Shown in pieces: positions 16,661-24,786 of a stretch of 31,662 nt of DNA. Below the pieces are notes generated by a model. It was not told the origin of the DNA, ran no database searches, and was given only the letters and a program-made list of their open reading frames with translations. The DNA is taken from assembly GCA_905207425.1 (NCBI GenBank), contig CAJLLB010000006.1, forward strand, positions 1-31,662. The letters run 5' to 3'. Source of the stretch: an uncultured Collinsella sp. Lineage in GTDB: Bacteria; Actinomycetota; Coriobacteriia; Coriobacteriales; Coriobacteriaceae. Every line of letters begins with the position of its first letter. Within the stretch, counting starts at the first letter, position 1. Both the position numbers and the translations under genes were made by a program.

Positions 16661-17077
16661 ATGGTTATGAAATTCGATCAGCTTGTTAACGGTGCCATCA
16701 ACGTGGGCTTCGGCGCCGCTGCCGTTGCCGTTGAGGGCGGCAAGAAGGTCCTTGACGACCTCAATACTAAGGGCGAGCAGGTCCGCAAGGACGCCGGCAC
16801 CCCCGATATCGCCCGCAGCGTGTCCGATATGTTCGAGCAGGCCGGCGGCACCATTTCCGACCTGACCGAGCGCCTGGGCATGCAGGGCGAGACTGCGGCG
16901 CAGCGCGTGCTCGACGAGCTCATCCTGGCTCGCGTCCGGGTTATGACCGCCCCCGAGCGCACGGCCTTCCTGGCCCATGTGCGCGACATCGTCGACTCGG
17001 TCGAGGACAACGTGACTTCGGTGCCCGTCGAGTCCGTTGAGCCCGACGATGCAGAGGACACCGAAGAGGCCGAGTAG
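16661..17077 (+). CDS. Phasin-like small protein preceding the UbiB kinase
   Basis: The 138 residues open with an amphipathic and mildly hydrophobic stretch (FDQLVNGAINVGFGAAAVAV). A charged helical region with KKVLDDLNTKGEQVRKD and a leucine-rich C-terminal helix pair follow, and the tail is strongly acidic (DDAEDTEEAE). This resembles the phasin-like proteins often encoded beside ABC1/UbiB kinases in anaerobes, but the similarity is by pattern only. ATG at 16661 has GGAG six bases upstream. The UbiB gene begins eight bases after the stop, so the two are an operon and probably act together at the membrane. There is no sign here of polyhydroxyalkanoate genes. Confidence 0.72.
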   Translation: MVMKFDQLVNGAINVGFGAAAVAVEGGKKVLDDLNTKGEQVRKDAGTPDIARSVSDMFEQAGGTISDLTERLGMQGETAAQRVLDELILARVRVMTAPERTAFLAHVRDIVDSVEDNVTSVPVESVEPDDAEDTEEAE

Positions 17078-17085
17078 CAGCGCAG

Positions 17086-18849
17086 ATGGCAGATTCCACC
17101 ACCGATTACAACAATCTAGATCCCTTGGGTGACGAGACGGCGGTTGTCGATGAGGTTGAGGCCGCCGTCTCGGGTGCTCGTAAGAAGCCACGCGCTGTCG
17201 ATATGGTCCCCGAGGAGCCCGACGCGATGGCGCCGGACGAGGAGTATCAGCTCACACCGGCAGGTCGTCGTGAGCGCATTGGGCAGATCGTTCGCCTGAT
17301 CAAAAAAGACCGCGTATGGGATAACCTCACGCCGGTGCGTCTGCGTCGTCTGCTCGAAGAGCTCGGTCCCATGTTCGTCAAGATGGGGCAGATTCTGGCT
17401 AACCGCTCCGAGATTTTGCCGCAGCGGTTTTGCGACGAGCTCCGTCGCCTGCGCTCCGACGTAGAGCCGGTGCCATATGAGGTAGTGCTCCGCTGTCTGG
17501 AAGAGGAATACGGCCAGCGCCTGGGGCAGATGTTCGACGCGATCGACCCCAACCCGCTCGGAAGCGCGTCGCTCGCGCAGGTGCACCGCGCCCGTCTGGT
17601 GACCGGCGAGGACGTAGCCGTTAAGGTGCAGCGCCCCGGCGCGCAACAGGTCATGGCGCAGGACATCGACATCATCCGTTCGGTGGTGCGCATCGTTTCC
17701 AAGTTCGTCAACACCGATCAGTTTGTTGACCTGCACGGTGTGGTCGAAGAGCTGTGGACCTCATTTCGCGAGGAGACCAACTTTTTGGCCGAGGCCAAAA
17801 ACCTCAACGATTTCTATGACTTCCACAAAAGCGTGCACGGCGTTTCGTGTCCCAAATCCTACCTGGACCTTTGCACCGAACACGTCGTGGTCATGGACTA
17901 CATCGACGGCATCTCCATTGCCGATCCCGAGCGCCTGGTGGCCGAGGGCTATGACCTGGAAAAGATCGGCTCGGCGATCGTCGAGGACTATTCGACGCAG
18001 GTGCTCGACGACGGCTTTTTCCATGCCGACCCGCATGCGGGAAACATCATCCTCAAAGACGGCATTGTCTACTTTATTGACCTGGGCATGGTCGGGCGCA
18101 TGTCGAGCCACGACCGCGGTATCGTCAAGGATATGATTTTCGCCGTGGCCGAGGGCGATGTGCCCAAGCTCAAGGATTCGCTCATGCGTTTTGCCGTGAC
18201 GCGCGGTGATTCGGCCGAGCTCGATCATTCGGCCTTTTTGTCCGATTTGGACTTTATCGTAGCCGACTTTGCAGGACTCGATCTTAAGGACCTGGATATC
18301 GGCGAGTTTTTGACCTCGTTGCTAAACCTGGCGCGCAAAAACGACGTTGAGCTGCCGAGCGTGGTGACGATGTTCGCCCGCGGCATGGTGACGCTCGAGG
18401 GTCTGCTGACCGAGTACATGCCCAACGTCAACATGATCCAGATCATCCAAGCGCACATCAAAAACGAGAAGAGCGCCTATGCGCGCGTCCGCGAAATGGG
18501 GCGCGATCTTGCCGCGAGCAGCTATCGCGCGGCAAAAGGCTCGCTCGAGGCGGCCGAGTATCTGGGCTTGGCGTCGCGTATGCTCACGCGCGGTCAACTT
18601 AAGGTAAACACGCAGATCATGAGCAGCGATAAGGCGCTGCGACAGCTGGGTGGAATTATCGACCGCATGTCGATGGCAATTGTGATTGCCGGCCTGTTTA
18701 TCGGTTCGTCGGTGGTGTACTACGCGCGCATCGAGCCGGTTGTGTTTGGTATCCCGGTGATTGGCTTTATGGGCTACGTGAGCGCGCTGGTGCTGGCGCT
18801 GATGCTGGGCCGCGAGATCTGGCGCAACAGCCACGGCGGCAAGCGGTAA
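17086..18849 (+). CDS. ABC1/UbiB family atypical kinase with two C-terminal membrane helices
   Basis: UbiB-family proteins are atypical kinases/ATPases linked to quinone or other isoprenoid lipid handling at the membrane. The 587 residues contain the diagnostic KxGQ motif (K99-MGQ102), the Ala-rich loop GSASLAQVHRA with the lysine strand VAVKVQRPG, the catalytic FFHADPHAGNI, and the metal-binding YFIDLGMVG. The C-terminus has two hydrophobic helices (MAIVIAGLFIGSSVVYYA and VIGFMGYVSALVLALML). About 60 acidic N-terminal residues precede the conserved region. The host is probably an anaerobe without ubiquinone, so the substrate is not ubiquinone by default. It is co-transcribed with the phasin-like gene. 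Confidence 0.93.
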   Translation: MADSTTDYNNLDPLGDETAVVDEVEAAVSGARKKPRAVDMVPEEPDAMAPDEEYQLTPAGRRERIGQIVRLIKKDRVWDNLTPVRLRRLLEELGPMFVKMGQILANRSEILPQRFCDELRRLRSDVEPVPYEVVLRCLEEEYGQRLGQMFDAIDPNPLGSASLAQVHRARLVTGEDVAVKVQRPGAQQVMAQDIDIIRSVVRIVSKFVNTDQFVDLHGVVEELWTSFREETNFLAEAKNLNDFYDFHKSVHGVSCPKSYLDLCTEHVVVMDYIDGISIADPERLVAEGYDLEKIGSAIVEDYSTQVLDDGFFHADPHAGNIILKDGIVYFIDLGMVGRMSSHDRGIVKDMIFAVAEGDVPKLKDSLMRFAVTRGDSAELDHSAFLSDLDFIVADFAGLDLKDLDIGEFLTSLLNLARKNDVELPSVVTMFARGMVTLEGLLTEYMPNVNMIQIIQAHIKNEKSAYARVREMGRDLAASSYRAAKGSLEAAEYLGLASRMLTRGQLKVNTQIMSSDKALRQLGGIIDRMSMAIVIAGLFIGSSVVYYARIEPVVFGIPVIGFMGYVSALVLALMLGREIWRNSHGGKR

Positions 18850-18936
18850 TGACCCCTGGGGGACGGAGTAAAACGGATCATTTTGCTCAGCGATCCATCC
18901 ATGCCCTAGTCTATCGCAAACCATAGCTTTTACCTT

Positions 18937-18964
18937 GGGCTTCGCCTGCGTGCGGGACCCTTTT
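18937..18964 (+). terminator. Possible terminator after the UbiB gene
   Basis: GGG-ctt-CGC, loop, GCG-gga-CCC followed by TTTT. The stem has one mismatch and two G-T pairs, so it is a modest candidate. Confidence 0.35.
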
Positions 18965-18989
18965 GCGTGATACCATAATGACAGTAATA

Positions 18990-19170
18990 ATCGATGGCCT
19001 AGATGGTGGTGCGGAGACGCACGAATGCGCGGTTTTCCTGCGCGTTTGGGAGAATCGGGGTGCAAGTCCCCGGCTGTACCAGTAACCGTAATTCCTCTTG
19101 GCCCGGGATGGTCGCGTTGCAGATCGGACGGCGCGCCCGGGTCGGTAAGGTTAAGTCGGATCGCCTCCCA
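18990..19170 (+). ncRNA. Cobalamin riboswitch
   Basis: Several conserved parts of the B12 aptamer are visible in order. A GTGCG-GAGA-CGCAC hairpin (19009-19022) is followed by TTGGGAGAATC, then CGGGG-TGCAAGT-CCCCG (19056-19072), GGCTGTACCAGTAACCGTAA (19071-19090), a long variable arm, and a closing AAGTCGGATCGCC (19152-19164) that matches the B12-box end. The TGCAAGTCCCCGGCTG core and the CAGTAACCGTAA segment are the strongest evidence. No T-rich terminator follows; instead a GCGGC/GCCGC hairpin and the Shine-Dalgarno lie downstream, suggesting control of translation, with B12 binding turning the genes off. The DUF4430 products downstream agree with this. Confidence 0.85.
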
Positions 19171-19235
19171 TCTTGCATGCGGCTGCGGCGTATGCCGCCG
19201 GTGTGCATAGGGCTCTGGAGGGAAGGGGGACCCCG

Positions 19236-22200
19236 ATGGGGGAACTCGAGCGTAACATGCGCGATGACGTGGGGCAGCCGCTGGGCAATGCTCCAAGTAC
19301 AGACAATGGGGGACAAATGGATATGTTTGAGGACGAGCGCGAGCGCGCCTCGCTGCATCGCCGTGGCGCAATTGCGCGCGGCGTAGCCAAGCGCGGCCTG
19401 GTGGCATTCCTGGCCTTCGCGATGGCCCTTGGCACCACACCGGCTCAGCTGTGGGCCGAGGGCGCCGAGGGCATTGCCGAGGCTGTGGCTCAGGCTGCGA
19501 CGCCGGGCGAGGACGCAGCGCTTGCGGGCGGTGCCGCTGAGCAGAGCGGCGCCGAGTTTTCGGATTCTGGGAGCGCGTCTACAACTAGTGCCGCCACAAC
19601 TGAGGCGGCAACTGGCGACGAAGGCTCGGCGACAGGGGAGAGCCCTGCCACGAGCGAGCAGTCTTCGACGGCATCCGCTGGCCAAGCAGGATCTGCCGCC
19701 GCGGCTGCCGTCCAGACAGAGAACCCGACAGAAACCGGCGATGTCGCCAAGAAGCAAGTCGAGGTCTCGTTCTCGATTATCGGCACCGATGCCGACGGCA
19801 AGGCTCAGACCTGGGTGGCACCTACGCAACTCAAGCTCGACGAGGGCGCGACGGCTGCGGATGCCTTCGTTAAGCTGCAGCAGAAGACGGGCTTCAAGGC
19901 GGATTACGATCCGAACACGGCATACGGTTTCTACCTCAAAAGCATCACATCCCCGAGCGATGGCCGTACGCTTGCCTTCGATCCGGCGACTTATGCCTAC
20001 TGGCAGCTGTTCGTCGACGGCGCGTCTTCCTCGGTTGGCGCGAGCAGCGTCAAGCTCACCCAAGGGCAGAAGATTGAGTTTGCCTATACGGCTGGTAGCG
20101 CGTCCCCTGTCGTTAAGGACCAGGTTGCCGCAAATGTGACCGTCATTGGTCGCGATGCCCAGGGCAAGACTCAGACTTGGGTCGATAACGCGCAGTATGT
20201 GGTGACGTCCGGTTCGAGCGCGCTTGACCTTACGAAGGCCGCGCTCGAGGCGAATGATATTGACGCCGTTGCTGCGGGCTCCTTCATTCTGAGCCTTAAG
20301 TACAACGGTGTTGAGCTGGGTACGCCCCAAGATTATTCGACCTATTGGCAACTGTTCATCAACGGCAAGTCGAGTGACTATACGGCGGACAATGTCACCA
20401 TCCATGCCGGCGATACCGTTACGTGGTTCTACGGTGGCTGGGGCGACCAGCTGCCCTCCGATTCTGTCCATGCTTCTGTTCAGGTTCTCGGTAAGGACAA
20501 GGACGGCAAGCAGCAGGTTTGGGCTTCGACGGGCCAGACGAGTCTCAAGGCAGGCTCCACTGCTAAGGATCTCCTTGAGCAGACCGGCCTTAAGCTCGAT
20601 GCTAGCGAATCGTCTTGGGGCTGGTTCCTCAACGGCATTTATTCGCCGTTCGATGGTAAGTCCTATGGCTGGGATGCTGCGACCAGTAGCTATTGGCGCT
20701 TCTACGTAAATGGCAAGTTCGCCGACGTTGGCGCCGGTGCCTACGAGCTCCATGAGGGCGATGCCATCACCTTTATGTATGGTGCTGACGCCGATGCCCT
20801 TCCTGGCCAGGTGCTTGGGTCTGTCGATGTTATCGGTCCCGATGTCAACGGCAACAATACTCGCTGGGGCTCGGCAAGCAGTGTTTCTTTGCCTGAAGGC
20901 TCTACTGCCCAGAACCTTATTGAGACGGTCCTGAAGGCCAAGGGCGTTACGTACAACGGCTCCCAGAGTGGTGAGTACTGGTTCCTGAATTCCATTACTT
21001 CGCCGTTTGATCACAAGTCGTATGGTTGGGATGCTGCGACCAATAAATATTGGCATCTGTATATCAACGGAGAGTCCTCCTTACTCTGCGCCAATCAGAT
21101 TACGCTCAAGAGCGGCGATAAGGTTACGCTTGCCTATACCACCGACGATTCGGCCATGCCCGATCCCGACAAGATTGTCGTGGACCCGGGTGCGACGACT
21201 CCTGATTGGGATGCCGAGTGGGCCGGCTACGGCAACAGTGGCAACGGTTCGACCGTAACGGATGCCAAGACGCCTGCGCAGGCCGCCGGTCTTAAGTGGG
21301 CCTTCGATTGGAAGGCCGAGTCTGGTCAGCAGTATGCCAACTGCAGCGAGCCCGTTATCGCTAACGGCTTTGTGTACATCGCGACCGAGAACGAGCTCAT
21401 TAAGATCGATTCGTCCACGGGCAAAAAGGTTGCCTCTGCGCCGCTTGCCTCCAAGGTGAGCTATACCTCTCGTCCGATCTATACCAATGGCCTTATCATC
21501 GTTCCGCTCAACGGCGGTGCGGTCCAGGCGATTACTGCAGACAAGCTGATCTGCAAGTGGCTGACGCCTGGTTTGACGGACTTGACGCAGAGCTCCTGCA
21601 CCGTCGTTTCGGACGGCGAGTACGTCTATGTAGGCACGGTCGATATTTCGTATGACGAGAATTACAACGCGACCTACGGCAACGGCTCCCTTTCGCGCAT
21701 TAAGATTGCCACGGGCGAAGTTTCTTGGCAGAACATCGATCCTGCTGAGGGCTATTACTGGACTGGTGCTGCGCTGACGGATAAGTACACCATTGTTCCT
21801 ACGAGCGCGGGTACGCTTAAGTGCATTGATAAGACGACGGGCGATGTCGTTTCGACCATGAAGCTCGGCGCTGTTGCAAATGCCGATTGCATTGCCGATC
21901 CGTCCAATGGTTCGACCTTCTATCAGATGACGCACGACGGAAAGCTCCATGTGATTTCGCTCTCGGCGAAGGGCGTACTGAGCGAGCAGAAGACGGTTGA
22001 TCTGGGGCTTACGAATAATCTGAGCGCCCCTGCGGTGTCTGGTGACAATCTGATTGTCGGCGGACAGACGGCTACGGGCTCTGCTCTGGTTCTCTATAAC
22101 CTGAAGACGGGTAAGATCACGATGGTCGCTGCTGCCGACGGCAAGGCGCTGCCGGCTGGCCTCAACGGTATTGCTGCTACTCCGCTGGTGAGTGTTCAGG

Positions 22201-23102
22201 GCGGCAAGACCTATGTGTACTTCACCGTTAACAGCGCGGATAGCAAGGATTACGTCAACTACTCTGCTGGTGGTGGCGTGTATCGCTATACGCTCGGCGA
22301 TGCAGAGGCGACGCAGATTTATGATGCGGCTGGCCATTACCAGTACTGTGACTCTCCGGTCATTGCCGATGCATCTGGCAACCTGTACTACATCAATGAC
22401 TCGGGCACGCTGTTCAAGCTTGGGGCCGTTGAGTCTTGGACGGTTGCCTTTAATTCCAACGGCGGGTCTGCTTGCGATACTAAGTTTGTTGCTACGGCCG
22501 ATGGCAAGCTGGTTAAGCCGGCCGATCCGACGCGCGATGGCTACACTTTCGGCGGTTGGTTCACCGATGAGGCTTGCGTGCAGGCGTATGACTTTAGCAC
22601 GTCGGTGACGGCCGATCTGACGCTGTATGCCAAGTGGACCAAGAATGCCGTTAACCCTGGCGGTAATGGCGGCGCTGGTTCGAATGGCGGCGGCGGTTCT
22701 GGTACCGGTACTGGATCCGGCACTGGCGCTGGCACTGGCACGGGTTCCGGCTCCGGCTCGAAGGGCGGCGCTGTCGCCCCGGGTCATAAGCCGACGACCA
22801 AGACGACGGTGTCGACCAAGACCGAGACCAAGGACAACAAGTCCGACAAGAAGGACTCCGATAAGTCCGATAAGAAGGACGAGAAGAAGTCTGACAAGAA
22901 GGACAGCAAGTCCGACAAGAAGTCCGACAAGAAGTCCGATTCCAAGTCCGATACGGGTGCTGCTTCTACGACCACTGCTAAGAAGTCCTCTAGTGCTTCC
23001 GAGCAGGAGACTAGCACCAATCCGCTCGCCATTGTTGGCGTTGCCGCCGGCGTCATCGGACTCGCCATCGTCGGCATGTTCGTGTTCACCAAACGTCGGT
23101 AG
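19236..23102 (+). CDS. Large B12-regulated surface protein: four DUF4430 repeats, beta-propeller, InlB repeat, membrane anchor
   Basis: The 1288 residues run in order as follows. An extended signal peptide has its hydrophobic core at about 54-66 and probable cleavage after QLWA (74). A Ser/Thr/Ala-rich linker follows. Four DUF4430 repeats sit at roughly 172-288, 295-407, 409-522 and 526-645, each with YWxLYINGK-like and GDxVTxxY strands. A PQQ-type beta-propeller (about 680-1068) has VYIATENELIKID and VYVGTVD blades. One InlB/Listeria-Bacteroides B repeat (about 1069-1133) has DGYTFGGWFTDE and LYAKW. A Gly/Thr linker, a Lys/Ser/Asp stalk (about 1200-1243) and a C-terminal helix with KRR complete it. 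There is no LPxTG motif, so a membrane anchor is likely. DUF4430 is the transcobalamin/intrinsic-factor C-terminal fold, hence a corrinoid-binding role is inferred. ATG at 19236 follows GGAGGGAAGGGGG; ATG at 19317 is an alternative. Confidence 0.88.
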   Translation: MGELERNMRDDVGQPLGNAPSTDNGGQMDMFEDERERASLHRRGAIARGVAKRGLVAFLAFAMALGTTPAQLWAEGAEGIAEAVAQAATPGEDAALAGGAAEQSGAEFSDSGSASTTSAATTEAATGDEGSATGESPATSEQSSTASAGQAGSAAAAAVQTENPTETGDVAKKQVEVSFSIIGTDADGKAQTWVAPTQLKLDEGATAADAFVKLQQKTGFKADYDPNTAYGFYLKSITSPSDGRTLAFDPATYAYWQLFVDGASSSVGASSVKLTQGQKIEFAYTAGSASPVVKDQVAANVTVIGRDAQGKTQTWVDNAQYVVTSGSSALDLTKAALEANDIDAVAAGSFILSLKYNGVELGTPQDYSTYWQLFINGKSSDYTADNVTIHAGDTVTWFYGGWGDQLPSDSVHASVQVLGKDKDGKQQVWASTGQTSLKAGSTAKDLLEQTGLKLDASESSWGWFLNGIYSPFDGKSYGWDAATSSYWRFYVNGKFADVGAGAYELHEGDAITFMYGADADALPGQVLGSVDVIGPDVNGNNTRWGSASSVSLPEGSTAQNLIETVLKAKGVTYNGSQSGEYWFLNSITSPFDHKSYGWDAATNKYWHLYINGESSLLCANQITLKSGDKVTLAYTTDDSAMPDPDKIVVDPGATTPDWDAEWAGYGNSGNGSTVTDAKTPAQAAGLKWAFDWKAESGQQYANCSEPVIANGFVYIATENELIKIDSSTGKKVASAPLASKVSYTSRPIYTNGLIIVPLNGGAVQAITADKLICKWLTPGLTDLTQSSCTVVSDGEYVYVGTVDISYDENYNATYGNGSLSRIKIATGEVSWQNIDPAEGYYWTGAALTDKYTIVPTSAGTLKCIDKTTGDVVSTMKLGAVANADCIADPSNGSTFYQMTHDGKLHVISLSAKGVLSEQKTVDLGLTNNLSAPAVSGDNLIVGGQTATGSALVLYNLKTGKITMVAAADGKALPAGLNGIAATPLVSVQGGKTYVYFTVNSADSKDYVNYSAGGGVYRYTLGDAEATQIYDAAGHYQYCDSPVIADASGNLYYINDSGTLFKLGAVESWTVAFNSNGGSACDTKFVATADGKLVKPADPTRDGYTFGGWFTDEACVQAYDFSTSVTADLTLYAKWTKNAVNPGGNGGAGSNGGGGSGTGTGSGTGAGTGTGSGSGSKGGAVAPGHKPTTKTTVSTKTETKDNKSDKKDSDKSDKKDEKKSDKKDSKSDKKSDKKSDSKSDTGAASTTTAKKSSSASEQETSTNPLAIVGVAAGVIGLAIVGMFVFTKRR
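22838..22960 (+). repeat. Lys/Ser/Asp coding repeats (stalk)
   Basis: Irregular repeats of AAGTCCGACAAGAAG and close variants encode a KSDKKD-type chain near the C-terminus of the large surface protein. This highly charged, unfolded segment probably spans the cell wall. Near-identical codons suggest recent slippage or recombination. Confidence 0.8.
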
Positions 23103-23111
23103 GTGAGGGCT

Positions 23112-24002
23112 GTGTCCAATAAGTCCAAGGACGCTGACCCCAAGCAACCAGATTCCTCGTTCATTCAGTTCGACGATGCAAAGCAACAGGGCGCCGTTTC
23201 GGCGGCGTCCGCCCCTCGACGGAAGGCGCTCCTTGGCGTTCTGACTGCCGCGTGCACCATTCTGATCGTCGTCTCGCTGGGCTTTGTCCATCCCTCCGAG
23301 AGTGGCGCCTGGTCCATTGACTGGATCATTCAGACCGTGACGGGGGAGAGCGTCGTCACCAAGGACACCAAGGCGTCTGGCTCGTCTGCCGCTTCGGGCG
23401 AGGCCAGTTCCAAGGATTCCAAGTCATCGAATGACGCAAAAGATGAGTCCAAGTCCAAGGACGATTCCGAGTCTTCGCACAAGGAATCGGATAAAAGCTC
23501 GGATAGCAAGAAGTCTGAGGACCAGGACGGCAAGAAGTCTGGCGATAAATCTGCTGCCCAAAATACGGGAGCCGGTGATACTTCCAATGTGTCTGGCGGT
23601 GCTTCTTCGGGCGGTGGCCAGTCGTCTAATGGAGCCTCATCCTCTAATGGTGGAAACGCCTCCTCGGGCGGCCAGAGCGGCTCACAGGAGTCCAACTACG
23701 TTACGGTGACGGTTTCGGTCACATCGAGCGCTGTGGGCAATCCTGTGTCCTCTGGTGGCACCTTTACCTTTAACGAAGGTGCTACCGTCTACGATGCCCT
23801 GTGCGCGCTGGGCCTTTCTGTCAACGCACACGGCTCATCGTACGGCACGTATGTTTCTGCGATTGGTGGTTTGGCCGAGAAACAGTACGGCGGCACGAGC
23901 GGCTGGATGTATTCCGTCAACGGCAGAACGCCCATGACGGCCTGCAGTAACTACGTTCTCTCCAATGGCGACAACGTGGTCTGGTATTACGTTACAGGCT
24001 AG
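23112..24002 (+). CDS. Membrane-anchored single DUF4430 protein
   Basis: The 296 residues comprise a cytoplasmic N-terminus of about 40 residues, one hydrophobic helix (LLGVLTAACTILIVVSLGFV, about 40-60) that acts as a signal anchor, a long Ser/Lys/Asp/Gly-rich stalk (about 85-195), and a C-terminal DUF4430 domain (about 198-296) with GATVYDALCALGL, SGWMYSVNGR and LSNGDNVVWYYV. It starts directly after the large surface protein: the upstream TAG ends at 23102 and AGGTGAGG overlaps it. I prefer GTG at 23112 (MSNKSKDADPK) to GTG at 23103 because of this spacing. It shares the B12 riboswitch transcript, so it may receive the ligand from the larger protein and pass it to an uptake transporter. 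It lacks any enzyme motif. Confidence 0.85.
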   Translation: MSNKSKDADPKQPDSSFIQFDDAKQQGAVSAASAPRRKALLGVLTAACTILIVVSLGFVHPSESGAWSIDWIIQTVTGESVVTKDTKASGSSAASGEASSKDSKSSNDAKDESKSKDDSESSHKESDKSSDSKKSEDQDGKKSGDKSAAQNTGAGDTSNVSGGASSGGGQSSNGASSSNGGNASSGGQSGSQESNYVTVTVSVTSSAVGNPVSSGGTFTFNEGATVYDALCALGLSVNAHGSSYGTYVSAIGGLAEKQYGGTSGWMYSVNGRTPMTACSNYVLSNGDNVVWYYVTG

Positions 24003-24022
24003 GGACCTCGGCATATCGTACC

Positions 24023-24063
24023 AAACGGGCGGTTCGGACAAACATCCGGGCCGCCCGTTTTCG
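24023..24063 (+). terminator. Terminator of the DUF4430 operon
   Basis: AAACGGGCGG (24023-24032) pairs with CCGCCCGTTT (24051-24060), with further weak pairing inside, and TTTTC ends the stem. It is 20 bases after the stop. Confidence 0.85.
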
Positions 24064-24098
24064 TGCGAATGGGACTGGGTCGCCGGGTCTCTCGACAA

Positions 24099-24134
24099 AT
24101 AAAAAACCGGTTGGAACGAGAATTCCAACCGGTT
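24099..24134 (-). terminator. Terminator of the first GtrA gene
   Basis: AACCGGTTGGAA (24105-24116) pairs perfectly with TTCCAACCGGTT (24123-24134). On the minus strand it is followed by TTTTATTT. Confidence 0.85.
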
Positions 24135-24160
24135 ATACCTTCAAGCAAATGTCGAACAAA

Positions 24161-24568
24161 CTACGACTGCGCGCCCTCGAGGAAAAAGCGGCGGCTGAAG
24201 TAGTTGTACCAGGTGACGAGGAACGTGGCGATGGCCTTCATGGCCTGGTAACCGATGCTCAAAAACGTGACGCCCACAAACATGTACAGGTCGTTGAGGC
24301 CCAGGCCGATCACCGACAGGATGGTGAAGATCGTGAACTCGCGCTTGCGGCTCATGCCCTCGCGGTGGTCGAACACGTACTTCATGCTGAGCCAGTAGTT
24401 GACCACGACGGACGTGATAAACGAAACCGTGGTGCTCATCAAAAAGTCGAGGTGGAACAGCTCGACGAGCGCAATGAGCATGCCCCAGTCGATGCCAAAG
24501 GAGATAAGACCCACGACGGCAAACTTGAGGAACTGCTTGGTATGAGGTTGTGCCAGCGCCTTGCGCAC
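24161..24568 (-). CDS. GtrA family membrane protein (1)
   Basis: GtrA-like proteins are small four-helix membrane proteins that often help flip lipid-linked sugars for cell-surface glycan synthesis. The 135 residues begin VRKALAQPHTKQFLKFAVVG and contain four hydrophobic helices, the family N-x-x-LSMKYVF segment and a YNYFSRRFF motif near the C-terminus. GTG at 24568 is the only normal start after an in-frame TAA; its Shine-Dalgarno is weak. The neighbouring gene at 24787 is a paralogue with the same MKYVF-x-x-x-EGMSR-x-REF segment. No glycosyltransferase lies nearby, so the lipid substrate is unknown. Confidence 0.88.
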   Translation of the reverse strand: MRKALAQPHTKQFLKFAVVGLISFGIDWGMLIALVELFHLDFLMSTTVSFITSVVVNYWLSMKYVFDHREGMSRKREFTIFTILSVIGLGLNDLYMFVGVTFLSIGYQAMKAIATFLVTWYNYFSRRFFLEGAQS

Positions 24569-24716
24569 GTAATCACATCCAATGCGTTGATGAATCGAGC
24601 AGGGGATACTTTAGATCTTTTGCAAAGGAAACGTAAGGTCTTTGCCAAGAACTATACGAACTCGTCAAATTTTCAAGAGTCAATCCGCAAACGTTGAGAA
24701 TTTGCCCGTAAACGAA

Positions 24717-24766
24717 CGATGCCCACGGGCGATACTGCGCTGAGCACGCATTGTCCGTGGGCATCG
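24717..24766 (-). terminator. Probable terminator of the second GtrA gene
   Basis: CGATGCCCACGG (24717-24728) pairs with CCGTGGGCATCG (24755-24766), followed on the minus strand by TTCGTTT. The T run is interrupted and the loop is 26 bases. Confidence 0.55.
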
Positions 24767-24786
24767 TAAGGCTGTAAGGTTGCGAG

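Noticed and set aside
22838..22960. Short repeats suggestive of a CRISPR array
   Set aside because: They are in-frame coding repeats without constant spacers or repeat palindromes.
23010..23102. A sortase LPxTG anchor at the end of the large surface protein
   Set aside because: No LPxTG-like motif precedes the final helix; only a membrane helix and KRR are present.
18999..23291. Very long antisense frames (685 and 736 codons) across the B12-regulated surface gene
   Set aside because: They are opposite a clearly recognisable multidomain protein, cross the riboswitch, and give low-complexity Arg/Leu-rich products.
24573..24764. A 63-codon minus-strand frame between the two GtrA genes
   Set aside because: It has no Shine-Dalgarno, unpatterned composition, and begins within the terminator hairpin of the neighbouring gene.
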